Source: Pseudoduganella violacea
Lineage (GTDB): Bacteria > Pseudomonadota > Gammaproteobacteria > Burkholderiales > Burkholderiaceae_D
Direction: 5' to 3'
Assembly: GCF_014191875.1 (NCBI RefSeq)
Contig: NZ_JACHXD010000003.1
Coordinates: 248,001 to 312,000, forward strand
Length of the DNA stretch: 64,000 bases
Below the pieces are notes generated by a model that saw nothing but the letters and a program-made list of their open reading frames with translations, had not been told where the DNA came from and made no database searches. Below are positions 27,355 through 37,161 of this stretch, in pieces (position 1 is the stretch's first letter; every line of letters begins with the position of its first letter). The translations under genes were made by a program, and so were the position numbers.

Positions 27355-28524
27355 TTATTTCTTCTCCGCGGCTTCCATCATCGAGATGAAGCGGTCAAAC
27401 AGGTAGGCGACGTCGGTCGGGCCAGGCGAGGCTTCCGGGTGGCCCTGGAAGCAGAACGCCGGCGTATCGGTGCGGGCAAAGCCCTGCAGCGAACCGTCGA
27501 ACAGCGAGTTGTGCGTCACGCGGCAGTTGGCCGGCAGGGTCGCGGCGTCCACGGCGAAACCGTGGTTCTGCGAGGTGATCAGCACCTGCTTGCTGTCCAG
27601 ATCCTGCACCGGGTGGTTGGCGCCGTGGTGGCCGAATTTCATCTTCAAGGTTTTCGCGCCCGAGGCCAGGGCCATGATCTGGTGGCCGAGGCAGATGCCG
27701 AAGACCGGAATGCCTTTCGCCATCAGGTCCTTGGTGGCCTTGATCGCATAATCGCATGGCTCCGGATCGCCGGGACCGTTGGACAGGAAGACGCCGTCCG
27801 GATTCAGCGCCAGCGCCTCTTCCGCCGTGGACTGGGCCGGCAGCACCGTCACCTTGCAACCGCGCGAAGCGAGCATGCGCAGGATGTTGCGCTTCACGCC
27901 ATAGTCGAAGGCGACCACGTGGAAGCGTGGATTCTCCACCTTGCCGTAGCCCTCGCCCAGCGTCCACTCGGTCTCGGTCCACTCGTAGGCGGTCTTGGTC
28001 GAGACCACCTTGGCCAGGTCCATGCCGGCCAGGCCCGGGAAGGAACGCGCCAGTTCCAGCGCCTGCGCCACGGAAGGCTCATTGCCCAGCGTGCCGGTCA
28101 GGATGGCGCCGGCCTGCGCGCCTTTTTCGCGCAGCAGGCGCGTCAGCTTGCGCGTGTCGATGCCGGCGATGGCGACGATGTTCTCGGCCTTCAGGTAATC
28201 GGACAGGGATTGGGTGGAACGGAAGTTCGAGGCCAGCAGCGGCAGGTCGCGGATGATCAGGCCGGCGGCGTGGACTTTGCTCGACTCTACGTCTTCAGGA
28301 TTGATGCCGTAGTTGCCGATATGCGGATAAGTCAGGGTGACGATCTGGCGGCAATAGCTGGGATCGGTCAGGATTTCCTGATAACCGGTGATAGAGGTAT
28401 TAAAGACGACTTCGCCCGTCGTGTGACCGGCGGCGCCAATAGAAAAACCTTTGAAGATGGTTCCGTCAGCGAGAGCCAGGATGGCTGGAACGGCTGGGCC
28501 AGAAAAAAATGGCGGCAAGGGCAA
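27355..28524 (-). CDS. carA: Carbamoyl phosphate synthase small subunit
   Basis: A 389-residue glutaminase subunit. The N-terminal interaction domain ([20 protein letters not shown]) is followed by a class I glutamine amidotransferase domain with the nucleophilic Cys in [11 protein letters not shown] and the HPE triad end in [13 protein letters not shown]. It passes ammonia to CarB. The start used, MPLPPFFSG..., has an extra short N-terminus compared with many homologues; a start at the Leu/Ala-rich segment a few codons later is possible. The gap before it (28525-28728) probably holds the promoter; I see no clear attenuator. Confidence 0.96.
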   Translation of the reverse strand: MPLPPFFSGPAVPAILALADGTIFKGFSIGAAGHTTGEVVFNTSITGYQEILTDPSYCRQIVTLTYPHIGNYGINPEDVESSKVHAAGLIIRDLPLLASNFRSTQSLSDYLKAENIVAIAGIDTRKLTRLLREKGAQAGAILTGTLGNEPSVAQALELARSFPGLAGMDLAKVVSTKTAYEWTETEWTLGEGYGKVENPRFHVVAFDYGVKRNILRMLASRGCKVTVLPAQSTAEEALALNPDGVFLSNGPGDPEPCDYAIKATKDLMAKGIPVFGICLGHQIMALASGAKTLKMKFGHHGANHPVQDLDSKQVLITSQNHGFAVDAATLPANCRVTHNSLFDGSLQGFARTDTPAFCFQGHPEASPGPTDVAYLFDRFISMMEAAEKK

Positions 28525-28728
28525 CTCCTGATAAAGTTACCGTAGCGACGCCACGTCAGACGACCGGCAAGGAACCGGGCTTGAGGGCCGGCTTGCAGGT
28601 CAGATGAAAATGGAGGATGTGGTAGGCGCTACGGTCTATGGTGATTGGCTAAACCTTTGAATTATAGCCCAATTTCACCCTTTCGGCAATGCCACCCCAA
28701 GCCACGCTGACGTGATTGCTGCTTTCGC

Positions 28729-29133
28729 CTACACCAAAGCGGCGATGCCCGCCTTGGCGATCTGCGCATCTTCCGAAGACTTGACGCCGGACACGCCAAC
28801 CGCGCCGATGGTGTGGCCGTCGACCACGATATTCACGCCGCCTTCGAGCAAACCTTCCACTTCGGGCGCGCTCAGGAAGGAGACGCGGCCGTTATTGATC
28901 AGCTCCTCATAGATGCGCGATTCGCGCCGACCCAGGGCCGAAGTACGCGCCTTGGCCGGCGCGATGTGGGAAGAGATCGGCGCCGCGCCGTCCAGGCGCT
29001 GCAGCCACAGCATATGGCCGCCATCGTCGCAGATGGCGATGGTCACGGGCCAGTTATTGGCCTTGGCTTCCGCTTCGGCCGCGGCCGCGATTTTCTTTAC
29101 GTCGTCGAGGGTCAGAAAGGGCTTGCTTTGCAT
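28729..29133 (-). CDS. GlcG/HbpS-family protein
   Basis: A 134-residue protein of the GlcG/HbpS (DUF336) family: LTLDDVKKIAAAAEAEAKAN, ICDDGGHMLWLQRLDGA, then the PAKARTSALGR helix and a Gly-rich GGVNIVVDGHTIGAVGVSG. Family members include haem-binding HbpS and the GlcG protein of glycolate loci; many have no defined role. No signal peptide is seen. It is 24 bases from the end of the patatin gene, likely in one transcript. Confidence 0.87.
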   Translation of the reverse strand: MQSKPFLTLDDVKKIAAAAEAEAKANNWPVTIAICDDGGHMLWLQRLDGAAPISSHIAPAKARTSALGRRESRIYEELINNGRVSFLSAPEVEGLLEGGVNIVVDGHTIGAVGVSGVKSSEDAQIAKAGIAALV

Positions 29134-29157
29134 CGGCTGGTTCCTTTTATCAAGTGC

Positions 29158-30153
29158 TTAGTTGGCGGCCGGAGCCGGGCTTTCGCGCATGGTTTTCAGC
29201 TTTTGCTTGAGCTGGGCCATGGCCGCCATGGTGGCGCGCTCGCCAGCCTGGATGGCCTGGGCGCGGTTGCTGAAGTCATTGCTGGCCATGCGGCCCAGCG
29301 GCGGCTGGATCACGATATCGGCCTTCTTCAGCTCGAACTGGTTGATGCGCTGGCCCATGATGCTGAAAGTCTGCATCAGCACTTCCAGCGACGAGATCGC
29401 CGCCTGGGCGTCGGTCTGGGTCGAAATATTGACGGCGATGATGAAGTCCGCGCCCATCTCGCGCGCGAAGCGCACCGGCACCGGCGCCACCAGGCCGCCA
29501 TCGACATAGGTATGGCTGCCGATGGTCACCGGCTGGAACACGCCCGGCACGGCCGAGCTGGCGCGCACCGCCATGCCGGTATTACCGCGCTGGAAGAGGA
29601 TGGGCTGGCCATTTTTCAGGTCAGCCGCCACGGCGCCGAACGGGATCTTCAGCTTTTCGATGGGGCGGTGCTGCACGGCTTTATTGACATAGCTTTGCAG
29701 CGCCTCGCCTTTCAGCACGCCCGACGACTTGCCGAACAGCGGCATGGCCCAGTCGGAGATTTCGGCCTCGTTCATATCGTAGGCCATGCGCTGCAGCTTG
29801 CTGGCCGAATTGCCGGCCGCGTACAAGGCGCCGACCACGCTGCCGGCGCTGGTGCCGACCACCAGGTCCGGCACGATGCCCTGCGATTCGAGCGCCTTGA
29901 TCACGCCGATATGGGCGAAGCCGCGCGCGGCGCCGCCGCCCAGGGCCAGGCCGATCTTGATCTTGCGCTGAGCGGGCGGCGCCACCACCACCGGCTGCTG
30001 CGGCGGCGCGACAATCGGCGTTTCCGGCGTGGCAGGCGCACCCGGCACCGGGTTCAGCGGCGGCACATAGGGCTGCTTGGGTTGCGGGGACGGCGTGGTG
30101 CAGGCGGCCAGCAAGGCGGCCGCCAGAAGGGGAATCAGGCGTTTCAATAGCAT
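29158..30153 (-). CDS. Patatin-like phospholipase, lipoprotein
   Basis: A 331-residue protein. The start at 30153 gives a lipoprotein signal [20 protein letters not shown] (lipobox LAAC); a longer frame upstream has no signal. A Pro-rich linker follows, then the patatin domain: GGGAARG oxyanion loop, GTSAG nucleophile elbow and the Asp of YVDGGLVAPVPV. Expected to hydrolyse acyl esters of phospholipids at the envelope, similar to RssA-type proteins. The gene lies between phoR and the GlcG-like gene. Confidence 0.88.
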   Translation of the reverse strand: MLLKRLIPLLAAALLAACTTPSPQPKQPYVPPLNPVPGAPATPETPIVAPPQQPVVVAPPAQRKIKIGLALGGGAARGFAHIGVIKALESQGIVPDLVVGTSAGSVVGALYAAGNSASKLQRMAYDMNEAEISDWAMPLFGKSSGVLKGEALQSYVNKAVQHRPIEKLKIPFGAVAADLKNGQPILFQRGNTGMAVRASSAVPGVFQPVTIGSHTYVDGGLVAPVPVRFAREMGADFIIAVNISTQTDAQAAISSLEVLMQTFSIMGQRINQFELKKADIVIQPPLGRMASNDFSNRAQAIQAGERATMAAMAQLKQKLKTMRESPAPAAN

Positions 30154-30309
30154 TGGGATAAACAGATCTGCTCGTTTTCGGCGGACAGATTGTATCGCAA
30201 GACGCGTCGCCGGCCTTGAATTGCAGCTTAAACCGCTGCGCCAGCATGGCGACCTGGCTGCCGCACCGGCCGGCACCGCATCCGCGGCACCGGCCGGACG
30301 GCGGATGGC

Positions 30310-31623
30310 TTAGCCGGCCAGCAGCTCAGGCTGGGGCGCGGCGGCCGTGGACTTGGGCAGGGTGACGATGAAGGAGCTGCCCTTCCCTGCTTCGGACTTG
30401 ATGGTCAGGCTGCCGCTGTGGCGCAGCAGCACGTGCTTGACGATGGCCAGGCCCAGGCCCGTGCCCTGGGTCTCGCGCGAACGGCTCTTGTCGACGCGGT
30501 AGAAGCGCTCGGTCAGGCGCGAGATGTGTTCGGGGCTGATGCCGATGCCGGTATCTTCCACCACGAACTGCACGCCCTTGGCCGTGTCGCGCCAATGCAG
30601 ATGGATCTTGCCGCCGGCCGGGGTGTAACGCACCGCGTTCGAGGCCAGATTGCCGAAGGCGCTGTGCAGCTCTTCGGCGCTGCCCATCAGGTCGCCCGCT
30701 TCCACCGTCATATCGATTTCGTGCTTGCCGGCGGACAGGCCGCGCGCTTCGCGCAGCACCTGTTCCATCAGCTTGCCGATATCCACGTGCTCGGGACGCA
30801 GCGGGTGGTCGACCGATTCCAGGCGCGACAAGGTCAGCATGTCCTCGATCAGGTGTTGCATGCGGTGGCCCTGCTCCGTCATCAGCTTCAGGTGGGCGGC
30901 GCGGGTGGCGGCGTCCAAGTCTTCGGAGGCGGCGATTTCGAGGAAGCCGACAATCACCGTCAGCGGCGTGCGCAGCTCGTGCGAGGCGTTGGCGATGAAG
31001 TCGCGCCGCATCATTTCCGCGCGCTGGGTTTCCGTGATGTCGTGCGTGACCAGGATCTGGCGCCGGTTCTCGAACGGGATGATGTGCACGATCAGCTTGC
31101 GCTCGCGGAAGCTCAAGGTCAGCGGCTGGTCATAGCGGCCCAGGATCAGGTAGTCCATGAAGTCCGGACTGCGCACCAGATTGGTCACGCGCATGCCCTT
31201 GTCGCGGTCATGGCGCAGGCCCAGATGCTCTTCGGCGGCCGGATTGCACCACTCCAGGAACAGCACGTCGTCCATGATCACCACGCCGTCCGGCAGCAGG
31301 TGCATGGCCTGGCGGAAGCGCGCCAGCCATTCGGTCAGCTCGGCCTCGTTCTTTTCGTCGTCGCGGCGCAGGCGGTAGAGGCGGGAAAAGATGCTGGTCC
31401 ACGCGCCCCAGCCGTCGGGCAGCTTGCCGCTTTTCGGATCGTCCAGCCAGTCGCTCAACTGGTACAGATAATTCAGCTGCACGAAGACCATCACCAGCAG
31501 CGCCACGAAGGCGGCCACCAGGGCCGGCAGCGCGCCGAACAGCCACCACAGCACGCCCACTCCCAGCAGGATCAGGCCCATGCGCAGCGCCGCCGGGACC
31601 CAGAACAGCAGTTTCGGATTCAT
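30310..31623 (-). CDS. phoR: Phosphate regulon sensor histidine kinase PhoR
   Basis: A 437-residue inner-membrane kinase. Two N-terminal hydrophobic segments (residues about 10-50) are followed by a linker, a PAS domain (VVIMDDVLFLEWCNPAAEEH), the HisKA box with the phosphorylated His in SHELRTPLTVIV, and the HATPase domain (NLASNAVRYTP, DTGIGI, GTGLGLAIVKH). With PstSCAB and PhoU it senses phosphate limitation and phosphorylates PhoB. Its ATG overlaps the phoB stop by four bases. Confidence 0.97.
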   Translation of the reverse strand: MNPKLLFWVPAALRMGLILLGVGVLWWLFGALPALVAAFVALLVMVFVQLNYLYQLSDWLDDPKSGKLPDGWGAWTSIFSRLYRLRRDDEKNEAELTEWLARFRQAMHLLPDGVVIMDDVLFLEWCNPAAEEHLGLRHDRDKGMRVTNLVRSPDFMDYLILGRYDQPLTLSFRERKLIVHIIPFENRRQILVTHDITETQRAEMMRRDFIANASHELRTPLTVIVGFLEIAASEDLDAATRAAHLKLMTEQGHRMQHLIEDMLTLSRLESVDHPLRPEHVDIGKLMEQVLREARGLSAGKHEIDMTVEAGDLMGSAEELHSAFGNLASNAVRYTPAGGKIHLHWRDTAKGVQFVVEDTGIGISPEHISRLTERFYRVDKSRSRETQGTGLGLAIVKHVLLRHSGSLTIKSEAGKGSSFIVTLPKSTAAAPQPELLAG

Positions 31624-32312
31624 GATTTTTCAGACAGCATGTAACCGACGCTGCGCACCGTCTTGATCAAATGTTCCGCTTCCTTGAGTGCCTTGCGCAG
31701 GCGCAGCACATGCACGTCCACCGTGCGTTCCTCGATCACCACGTGATCGCCCCAGACCTTGTCCAGCAGCTGGCTGCGCGAGAACACGCGTTCGGGATGG
31801 GCCAGGAAGAACTTGAGCAGCTTGTACTCGGCATGGCCGATGTCGATCTTGTTCTCGCCCATGGAGACGGTGCAGCTGACCGGATCGAGCGTGATCGGAC
31901 CGGCGCGCATGGTCGAATCAGCGTGCTCCGGGCTCTTGCGGCGCAACAGCGCCTTGGAGCGCGCCAGCAGCTCGCGCGGCGAGAAAGGTTTGGTGATGTA
32001 GTCGTCGGCGCCGCCGTTCAAGCCCGCCAGCTTGTCTTCTTCCATGCTCTTGGCGGTCAGCATGATGACGGGGATGTCGTTGAACTGGCGGTCGCCGCGG
32101 ATGCGGGCCAGCAGGCGCAGGCCGCTCTGGTCGGGCAGCATCCAGTCCAGCAGGATCAGCTGGGGCGTGCGCTTCTGGATGAAGTCCCACGCCTCCTGGG
32201 TGCTTTGCACGGCCGCGCAATTCCAGCCGGAATCGCGCAGGGAAAATGTTACCAGTTCAACAATCGCCGGTTCGTCTTCTACAATCAGTACAGTCGTCTT
32301 GTCGGATGCCAT
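31620..32312 (-). CDS. phoB: Phosphate response regulator PhoB
   Basis: A 230-residue OmpR-type regulator. The receiver domain has the acidic pocket VEDEP and the phosphorylated Asp in LILLDWMLPDQSG, with the conserved TAKS and Lys near 105. The C-terminal winged helix (VWGDHVVIEERTVDVHVLRL) binds Pho boxes; one is visible upstream of pstS. Starts seven bases after the phoU stop, so phoU-phoB-phoR form one unit. Confidence 0.97.
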   Translation of the reverse strand: MASDKTTVLIVEDEPAIVELVTFSLRDSGWNCAAVQSTQEAWDFIQKRTPQLILLDWMLPDQSGLRLLARIRGDRQFNDIPVIMLTAKSMEEDKLAGLNGGADDYITKPFSPRELLARSKALLRRKSPEHADSTMRAGPITLDPVSCTVSMGENKIDIGHAEYKLLKFFLAHPERVFSRSQLLDKVWGDHVVIEERTVDVHVLRLRKALKEAEHLIKTVRSVGYMLSEKS

Positions 32313-32318
32313 AAATCT

Positions 32319-33026
32319 TTATTCTCCGCTGGCCTCTTCGCTGGGCGGCACGGTACGGGTATGGCGGATATCCCTGCCTTCCACCACGTAAATCACATAC
32401 TCAGCGATGTTTTTCGCATGGTCGCCGATACGCTCGATGGCTTTCGCCACCCACATCGTATCCAGCGCCGCCGAGATTGTACGCGGATCTTCCATCATGA
32501 AGGTAATCAGGTTGCGCATGATGGAACGGAATTCGTGGTCGATGATCGCATCCTGGGCGATCAGCTGCAGCGCCTGCTTGCCATCGTTGCGGGCAAAAGC
32601 GTCCAGCGCGTCGTGCAGCATATCGCTGGTGGCGTTGGCGATGGAGCGCACCATTTCGTAATGGTTGACGGTGACGGCGCCGCGGCTGTGCAGGCTCTTG
32701 GCCGTGCGCGCGATCTTGGTCGCCTCGTCGCCGATGCGTTCCAAGTCGGTAATCACCTTGATGGTGGCCATCACGGTGCGCAGATCGTTGGCCGTGGGCT
32801 GGCGGCGCACGATCAGGTGGCTGCAGGCGTCGTCCAGCTGCACTTCGAGCTGGTTGACGGAATCGTCTTCGCGCATCACGCGCTCGGCGCGCTCCAGATT
32901 GCCGATGCGGAAGCAGGTCATCGCATCGAGGAACTGGGTTTCCACGATGCCGCCCATCAGCAGCACCTTGGAGCGGATCGCTTCAAGTTCGTTGTCGTAC
33001 TGTTTGGAAGAATGCTCGCCAATCAT
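32319..33026 (-). CDS. phoU: Phosphate signalling protein PhoU
   Basis: A 235-residue helical protein with two PhoU repeats (LRTVMATIKVITDLERIGDE and LDTMWVAKAIERIGDHAKNI), each with the E/D..R.GD metal-binding signature. It links the Pst transporter to PhoR and keeps the regulon off in high phosphate. Placed between pstB and phoB, 38 bases after pstB. Sequence complete, no anomalies. Confidence 0.96.
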   Translation of the reverse strand: MIGEHSSKQYDNELEAIRSKVLLMGGIVETQFLDAMTCFRIGNLERAERVMREDDSVNQLEVQLDDACSHLIVRRQPTANDLRTVMATIKVITDLERIGDEATKIARTAKSLHSRGAVTVNHYEMVRSIANATSDMLHDALDAFARNDGKQALQLIAQDAIIDHEFRSIMRNLITFMMEDPRTISAALDTMWVAKAIERIGDHAKNIAEYVIYVVEGRDIRHTRTVPPSEEASGE

Positions 33027-33064
33027 GCTGCTCTCCGGATATGTAGTGTAATTTTATTGTGTAA

Positions 33065-33844
33065 TCAGCCGAAGCGGCCGGTGATGTAATCCTGGGTTTC
33101 CTTGCGCGCAGGATTCATGAAGATCTGGTCGGTTTCGCCGAATTCCACCAGCTCGCCCAGGTACATATACGCCGTGTAGTCGGAGCAGCGCGCCGCCTGC
33201 TGCATATTGTGGGTGACGATGGCGATGGTGTAGTCCTGCTTCAGCTCGCTGATCAGCTCTTCCACTTTCGAGGTCGAGATCGGGTCCAGCGCCGAGGTCG
33301 GCTCGTCGAGCAGCAGCACGTCGGGCTTCACCGCCACGCCGCGCGCGATGCACAGGCGCTGCTGCTGGCCGCCGGACAGGGACAGGCCGCTCTTGCCGAG
33401 CTTGTCCTTGACTTCGGTCCACAGCGCGGCCTTGTTCAGTGCCCATTCGACGCGCTCGTCCATTTCGCCTTTCGACAGGTCTTCATACAAGCGCACGCCG
33501 AACGCGATATTGTCGTAGATCGACATCGGGAACGGGGTCGGCTTCTGGAACACCATGCCGACCTTGGCGCGCAGCATGTTCACGTCCTGGTCGGCGTCGA
33601 GGATGTTGCGGCCGCGGTAGGCGATGGTGCCTTCGGCGCGCTGGCCGGGATACAGGTCATACATGCGGTTCAGGGTGCGCAGCAGGGTCGATTTACCGCA
33701 GCCGGACGGGCCGATGAAGGCCGTCACCTGCTTTTCGTGGATGTCCAGGTTCACATTGGTCAGGCTGCGGGTCTTGCCGTAGTAAAAGTTCAGGCCCGAA
33801 ATTTCAATAATCTTGCGCTTGTTGCTCATGGTCTCTTGGCTCAT
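33065..33844 (-). CDS. pstB: Phosphate ABC transporter ATP-binding protein
   Basis: A 259-residue ATPase. Walker A GPSGCGKS, signature [13 protein letters not shown], Walker [15 protein letters not shown] and the H-loop [11 protein letters not shown] are all present. It drives phosphate import with PstA and PstC. An alternative start two codons inside (MSNKRKIIE) is possible. 16 bases separate it from pstA. Confidence 0.97.
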   Translation of the reverse strand: MSQETMSNKRKIIEISGLNFYYGKTRSLTNVNLDIHEKQVTAFIGPSGCGKSTLLRTLNRMYDLYPGQRAEGTIAYRGRNILDADQDVNMLRAKVGMVFQKPTPFPMSIYDNIAFGVRLYEDLSKGEMDERVEWALNKAALWTEVKDKLGKSGLSLSGGQQQRLCIARGVAVKPDVLLLDEPTSALDPISTSKVEELISELKQDYTIAIVTHNMQQAARCSDYTAYMYLGELVEFGETDQIFMNPARKETQDYITGRFG

Positions 33845-33860
33845 GTGAAATATTCTCGAT

Positions 33861-34718
33861 TTAGTTCGGTATCTTCTGCGTGAAGACGGTGCGCGACAGC
33901 ACGTTCAGGGCCAGCACGCTGAAAGTCACCAGCAGGGCGCCGCCCCAGGCCAGGGCGCGCCAGTTGTCGTAAGGGCTCATGGCGAACTGGTAAATCACCA
34001 CCGGCAGATTGGCCAGCGGCTTGTTCATGTCGGCGCTGAAGAACTGGTTGTTCAGGGCGGTGAACAGCAGCGGCGCGGTTTCGCCCGAGACGCGGGCCAC
34101 GGCCAGCAGCACGCCGGTCACCACGCCGGCCTTCACGGCGCGCAGGCGCACCATCATCGCCACTTTCCAGCGCGGCGCGCCGAGGGCGAAGGCCGCTTCC
34201 AGCAGGCTGTTGGGCACCAGGCGCAGCATATTGTCGGTGGTGCGCACCACCACCGGCACGGCGATCAGCGACAGCGCGATGGAGCCGGCATAGCCGGAGA
34301 AGTGCTTCACATTGGCCACATACATGGCGTACACGAACAGGCCGATCACGATGGACGGCGCCGACAGCATGATGTCGGTCACAAAACGGGTCAGCTGGGC
34401 CACCTTATTGTCCTCGCCGTATTCGGCCAGGTAGATGCCGGCCAGGATGCCGATCGGGGTCGACACCAGCGTGGCCAGGCCCACCATCAGCAGGCTGCCG
34501 ACGATGGCGTTGGCCAGGCCGCCGCCTTCGCTGCCCGGGGCCGGGGTGGTTTCGGTGAACAGCGCCAGGTTCAAGCCGTGGAAACCGTTGATCAGCAGGG
34601 TCGCCAGGATCCAGATCAGGGCGATCAGGCCGACCATCATGGCGCCCACCGACAGGGCGATGCCGATGCGGTGCGCGAACAGGCGCTTGCGGTAGACGGG
34701 ATTGATGGCCTGCTTCAT
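33861..34718 (-). CDS. pstA: Phosphate ABC transporter permease PstA
   Basis: A 285-residue permease with six hydrophobic segments and the inner-membrane ABC permease loop ([20 protein letters not shown]). Partner of PstC in the membrane channel. Its start overlaps the pstC stop (ATGA), the usual tight coupling of the two subunits. Confidence 0.96.
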   Translation of the reverse strand: MKQAINPVYRKRLFAHRIGIALSVGAMMVGLIALIWILATLLINGFHGLNLALFTETTPAPGSEGGGLANAIVGSLLMVGLATLVSTPIGILAGIYLAEYGEDNKVAQLTRFVTDIMLSAPSIVIGLFVYAMYVANVKHFSGYAGSIALSLIAVPVVVRTTDNMLRLVPNSLLEAAFALGAPRWKVAMMVRLRAVKAGVVTGVLLAVARVSGETAPLLFTALNNQFFSADMNKPLANLPVVIYQFAMSPYDNWRALAWGGALLVTFSVLALNVLSRTVFTQKIPN

Positions 34719-35734
34719 TTCACACCTTCTTTACGGGACATGCCAGCCAGCATCAGCTTGGCGGCGGACAGCACAATAAACGTGATCGCAAACAGGATCA
34801 GGGCCAGCGCGTACAGCGAGGACACATGCAACTGCGAGGACGCTTCAGCGAATTCATTGGCCAGGGTGGAGGCGATCGAGTTCCCTGGCGAGAACAGCGT
34901 GGCCGACAGCTTGTTGGCGTTGCCGATGACGAAGGTCACGGCCATGGTCTCGCCCAGCGCGCGGCCCAGGCCCAGCATGACGCCGCCGACCACGCCGGTC
35001 TTGGTGTAAGGCAGCACCACCTTGCGCACCACTTCCCAGCGCGTGCAACCGAGGCCGTAGGCGGACTCCTTGAGCACGGCCGGCACGATTTCGAACACAT
35101 CGCGCATCACCGAGGAAATGAAAGGGATGATCATGACCGCCAGGATCAGGCCGGCGGTCAGGATGCCGATGCCCATGGTCGGGCCGCGGAACAGCACGCC
35201 GACGAAGGGCAGCAGGCCCAGCGTCGATTTCAGCAGCGGTTGCACATAGTCGGCGAACAGCGGGGCGAACACGAACAAGCCCCACATGCCGTAGATAATC
35301 GACGGCACGCCGGCCAGCAGTTCGACAGCCGTGCCCATCGGGCGGCGCAGCCAGACCGGGCAGATCTCGGTCAGGAACAGGGCGATGCCGAAGCTGACCG
35401 GGAAGGCGATCAGCAGCGCGATGCCGGACGTGGCCAGGGTGCCGACGATGGCGATCAGGGCGCCGTATTCATCGTTGACCGGATCCCATTCGACGCGCGT
35501 GATAAAGCCCGGCCCGAACTGCTGCAGGGCCGGCATGGCGCCGAGGATCAGGGAAATGATGATGCCGACCAGTACGAACAGTACGGACAGGGCGAACAGC
35601 ATCGTGATTTTATGAAAAATGAAGTCCTGGATGCGCTGCTTGCGCATGGTCGAATGCATGGCGGCCTGGGCGGCAGCTTCATTCACGGGAGACTCCGTAA
35701 TCCGGATAGGTGGGGAAGTAAGGTCTGCACTCAT
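34715..35734 (-). CDS. pstC: Phosphate ABC transporter permease PstC
   Basis: A 339-residue permease. The start [20 protein letters not shown] at 35734 is preferred to a longer frame that would run into the hairpin region. After a hydrophilic N-terminus it has about six membrane segments and the permease loop [20 protein letters not shown]. Together with PstA it forms the phosphate channel. It is separated from pstS by two strong hairpins. Confidence 0.95.
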   Translation of the reverse strand: MSADLTSPPIRITESPVNEAAAQAAMHSTMRKQRIQDFIFHKITMLFALSVLFVLVGIIISLILGAMPALQQFGPGFITRVEWDPVNDEYGALIAIVGTLATSGIALLIAFPVSFGIALFLTEICPVWLRRPMGTAVELLAGVPSIIYGMWGLFVFAPLFADYVQPLLKSTLGLLPFVGVLFRGPTMGIGILTAGLILAVMIIPFISSVMRDVFEIVPAVLKESAYGLGCTRWEVVRKVVLPYTKTGVVGGVMLGLGRALGETMAVTFVIGNANKLSATLFSPGNSIASTLANEFAEASSQLHVSSLYALALILFAITFIVLSAAKLMLAGMSRKEGVK

Positions 35735-35754
35735 GGTATCTTGTTTTAGGTGTA

Positions 35755-35837
35755 GGCTAGCCGGGAGCCGCAAGCGAAGCAGCGGGAAGCTGCGGCCGAC
35801 GGGTCCCGGCTAGCCTCCTCGGCCGGGACCGAGGAGG
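35755..35837 (-). terminator. Two tandem hairpins in the pstS-pstC gap
   Basis: The first is a perfect 12-bp inverted repeat GGCTAGCCGGGA (35755-35766) and TCCCGGCTAGCC (35804-35815). The second is a 9-bp stem CCTCCTCGG/CCGAGGAGG with a 6-base loop (35814-35837). No T-run follows, so they more likely stabilise the abundant pstS mRNA end or cause partial termination ahead of pstCAB than act as a full stop. Confidence 0.7.
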
Positions 35838-35845
35838 CAGACTGA

Positions 35846-36889
35846 TTAGTAGACGGCTTTGCCCGAAGCGTCTTTCAGGTTGGCTTTCCAGGAATCCTGC
35901 ACCAGTTTGACCACGCTTGGTGGCAGCGGTACGTAGTCCAGTTCAGCGGCAGCGGCGCCACCGTTCTTGAAGGCCCAGTCGAAGAACTTCACGACTTCCT
36001 TGCCTTTGGCGGCATCAGCCTGGGTTTTGTGCATCAGGATGAAGGACACGCCGGTGATTGGCCAGGAAGCTTTACCAGCCTGGTCGGTCAGCACCACGCC
36101 GAAGCCTGGGGTCTTGGTCCATTCGGCGTTGGCGGCGGCAGCTTTGAAGTTGTCGTCGTCAGGCTGCACGAAGTTGCCATCCTTGTTTTTCAGCTGGGTA
36201 TGCTGCAGCTTGTTTTTCTTGGCGAAAGCCCACTCTACATAACCGATCGCGCCCTTGATGCGCTGCACGTTGGCGGCCACGCCTTCGTTGCCCTTGCCGC
36301 CCACGCCGGTCACCCATTTCACAGCCGTGCCAGCGCCGATCTTGGTTTTGAACTCAGGGCTGGTTTTCGACAGGTAGTCGGTGAACAGGAAGGAGGTGCC
36401 GGAGCCGTCGGCGCGGTGCACCACGGTGATCTCGGCGGCCGGCAGTTTCACGCCTGGGTTCAGGGCGGTGATGGCGGCATCGTTCCACTGGGTGATCTTG
36501 CCCAGGTAGATGTCGGCGATCACAGGGCCGGTCAGTTTCAGCTGGCCAGGGGTCAGGCCGTCAACGTTGACCACGGTGACCACGCCGCCCATGATGGCTG
36601 GGAACTGGGTCAGGCCTTCCGCGTCCAGCTCTTCGCCTTTCAGCGGGCTGTCGGTGGCGCCGAAATCGACGGTCTTGGCTTTGATCTGTTTCACGCCAGC
36701 GCCGGAACCGACGGACTGGTAGTTCAAACCGTTGCCGGTAGCGGCTTTGTACTGCTCAGCCCATTTGGCATAGATCGGGTAAGGGAAGGTCGCGCCGGCG
36801 CCGGTCATGTCGGCCGCGGCTGCCGTGCCGAACGCCAGGGCAGCGGAAGCGCCTACTACGAAAGTGGTCAACAGTTGTTTCATACGCAT
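35846..36889 (-). CDS. pstS: Phosphate-binding periplasmic protein PstS
   Basis: A 347-residue protein with a clear signal peptide (MRMKQLLTTFVVGASAALAF, cleavage near AAAADM). The phosphate-binding motifs are TGAGATFPYPIYAKW, SVGSGAGVKQI and RADGSGTSFLF. It delivers phosphate to PstCAB. First gene of the operon, with a Pho box about 57 bases upstream of its start. Confidence 0.97.
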   Translation of the reverse strand: MRMKQLLTTFVVGASAALAFGTAAAADMTGAGATFPYPIYAKWAEQYKAATGNGLNYQSVGSGAGVKQIKAKTVDFGATDSPLKGEELDAEGLTQFPAIMGGVVTVVNVDGLTPGQLKLTGPVIADIYLGKITQWNDAAITALNPGVKLPAAEITVVHRADGSGTSFLFTDYLSKTSPEFKTKIGAGTAVKWVTGVGGKGNEGVAANVQRIKGAIGYVEWAFAKKNKLQHTQLKNKDGNFVQPDDDNFKAAAANAEWTKTPGFGVVLTDQAGKASWPITGVSFILMHKTQADAAKGKEVVKFFDWAFKNGGAAAAELDYVPLPPSVVKLVQDSWKANLKDASGKAVY

Positions 36890-36945
36890 ATCAAAGATCC
36901 TCTTTGGGGGTTACGGTTTGAATGCTGCGCAGTCTAGCGAACCAA

Positions 36946-36964
36946 TATGACAGCTTTATGACAT
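36946..36964 (-). promoter_or_regulatory. Pho box upstream of pstS
   Basis: On the minus strand the sequence ATGTCATAAAGCTGTCATA matches the PhoB direct-repeat pattern (two TGTCAT units 11 bases apart). It lies between pstS and ppk1 and so can serve either gene, most directly pstS. Confidence 0.75.
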
Positions 36965-37013
36965 AGGAAAAAAATTATGACTTTGGCGTTTCCAGAGGGG
37001 CGGCGGCGCGGTT

Positions 37014-37076
37014 TGTCATATTTCCCCGCCCCTATCCGGGGAAATATGACAGCAAGTCACGAAGTTGTCATATTTC
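37014..37076. promoter_or_regulatory. Palindromic TGTCATATTTC elements between pstS and ppk1
   Basis: TGTCATATTTCCCC (37014-37027) and GGGGAAATATGACA (37038-37051) form a perfect 14-bp inverted repeat, and a third TGTCATATTTC lies at 37066-37076. Each contains a TGTCA Pho half-site, but the inverted order is unlike the usual direct repeat. Possibly a second PhoB site set for ppk1, or a stem in the ppk1 leader. Confidence 0.55.
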
Positions 37077-37161
37077 ACATTTACACTCTCTCGCGGGCCG
37101 CGCTGATGTGAAAAAAAGGCTAAAATTAATCATCTGTTAATGAAAAGTAATAGACAAAACC

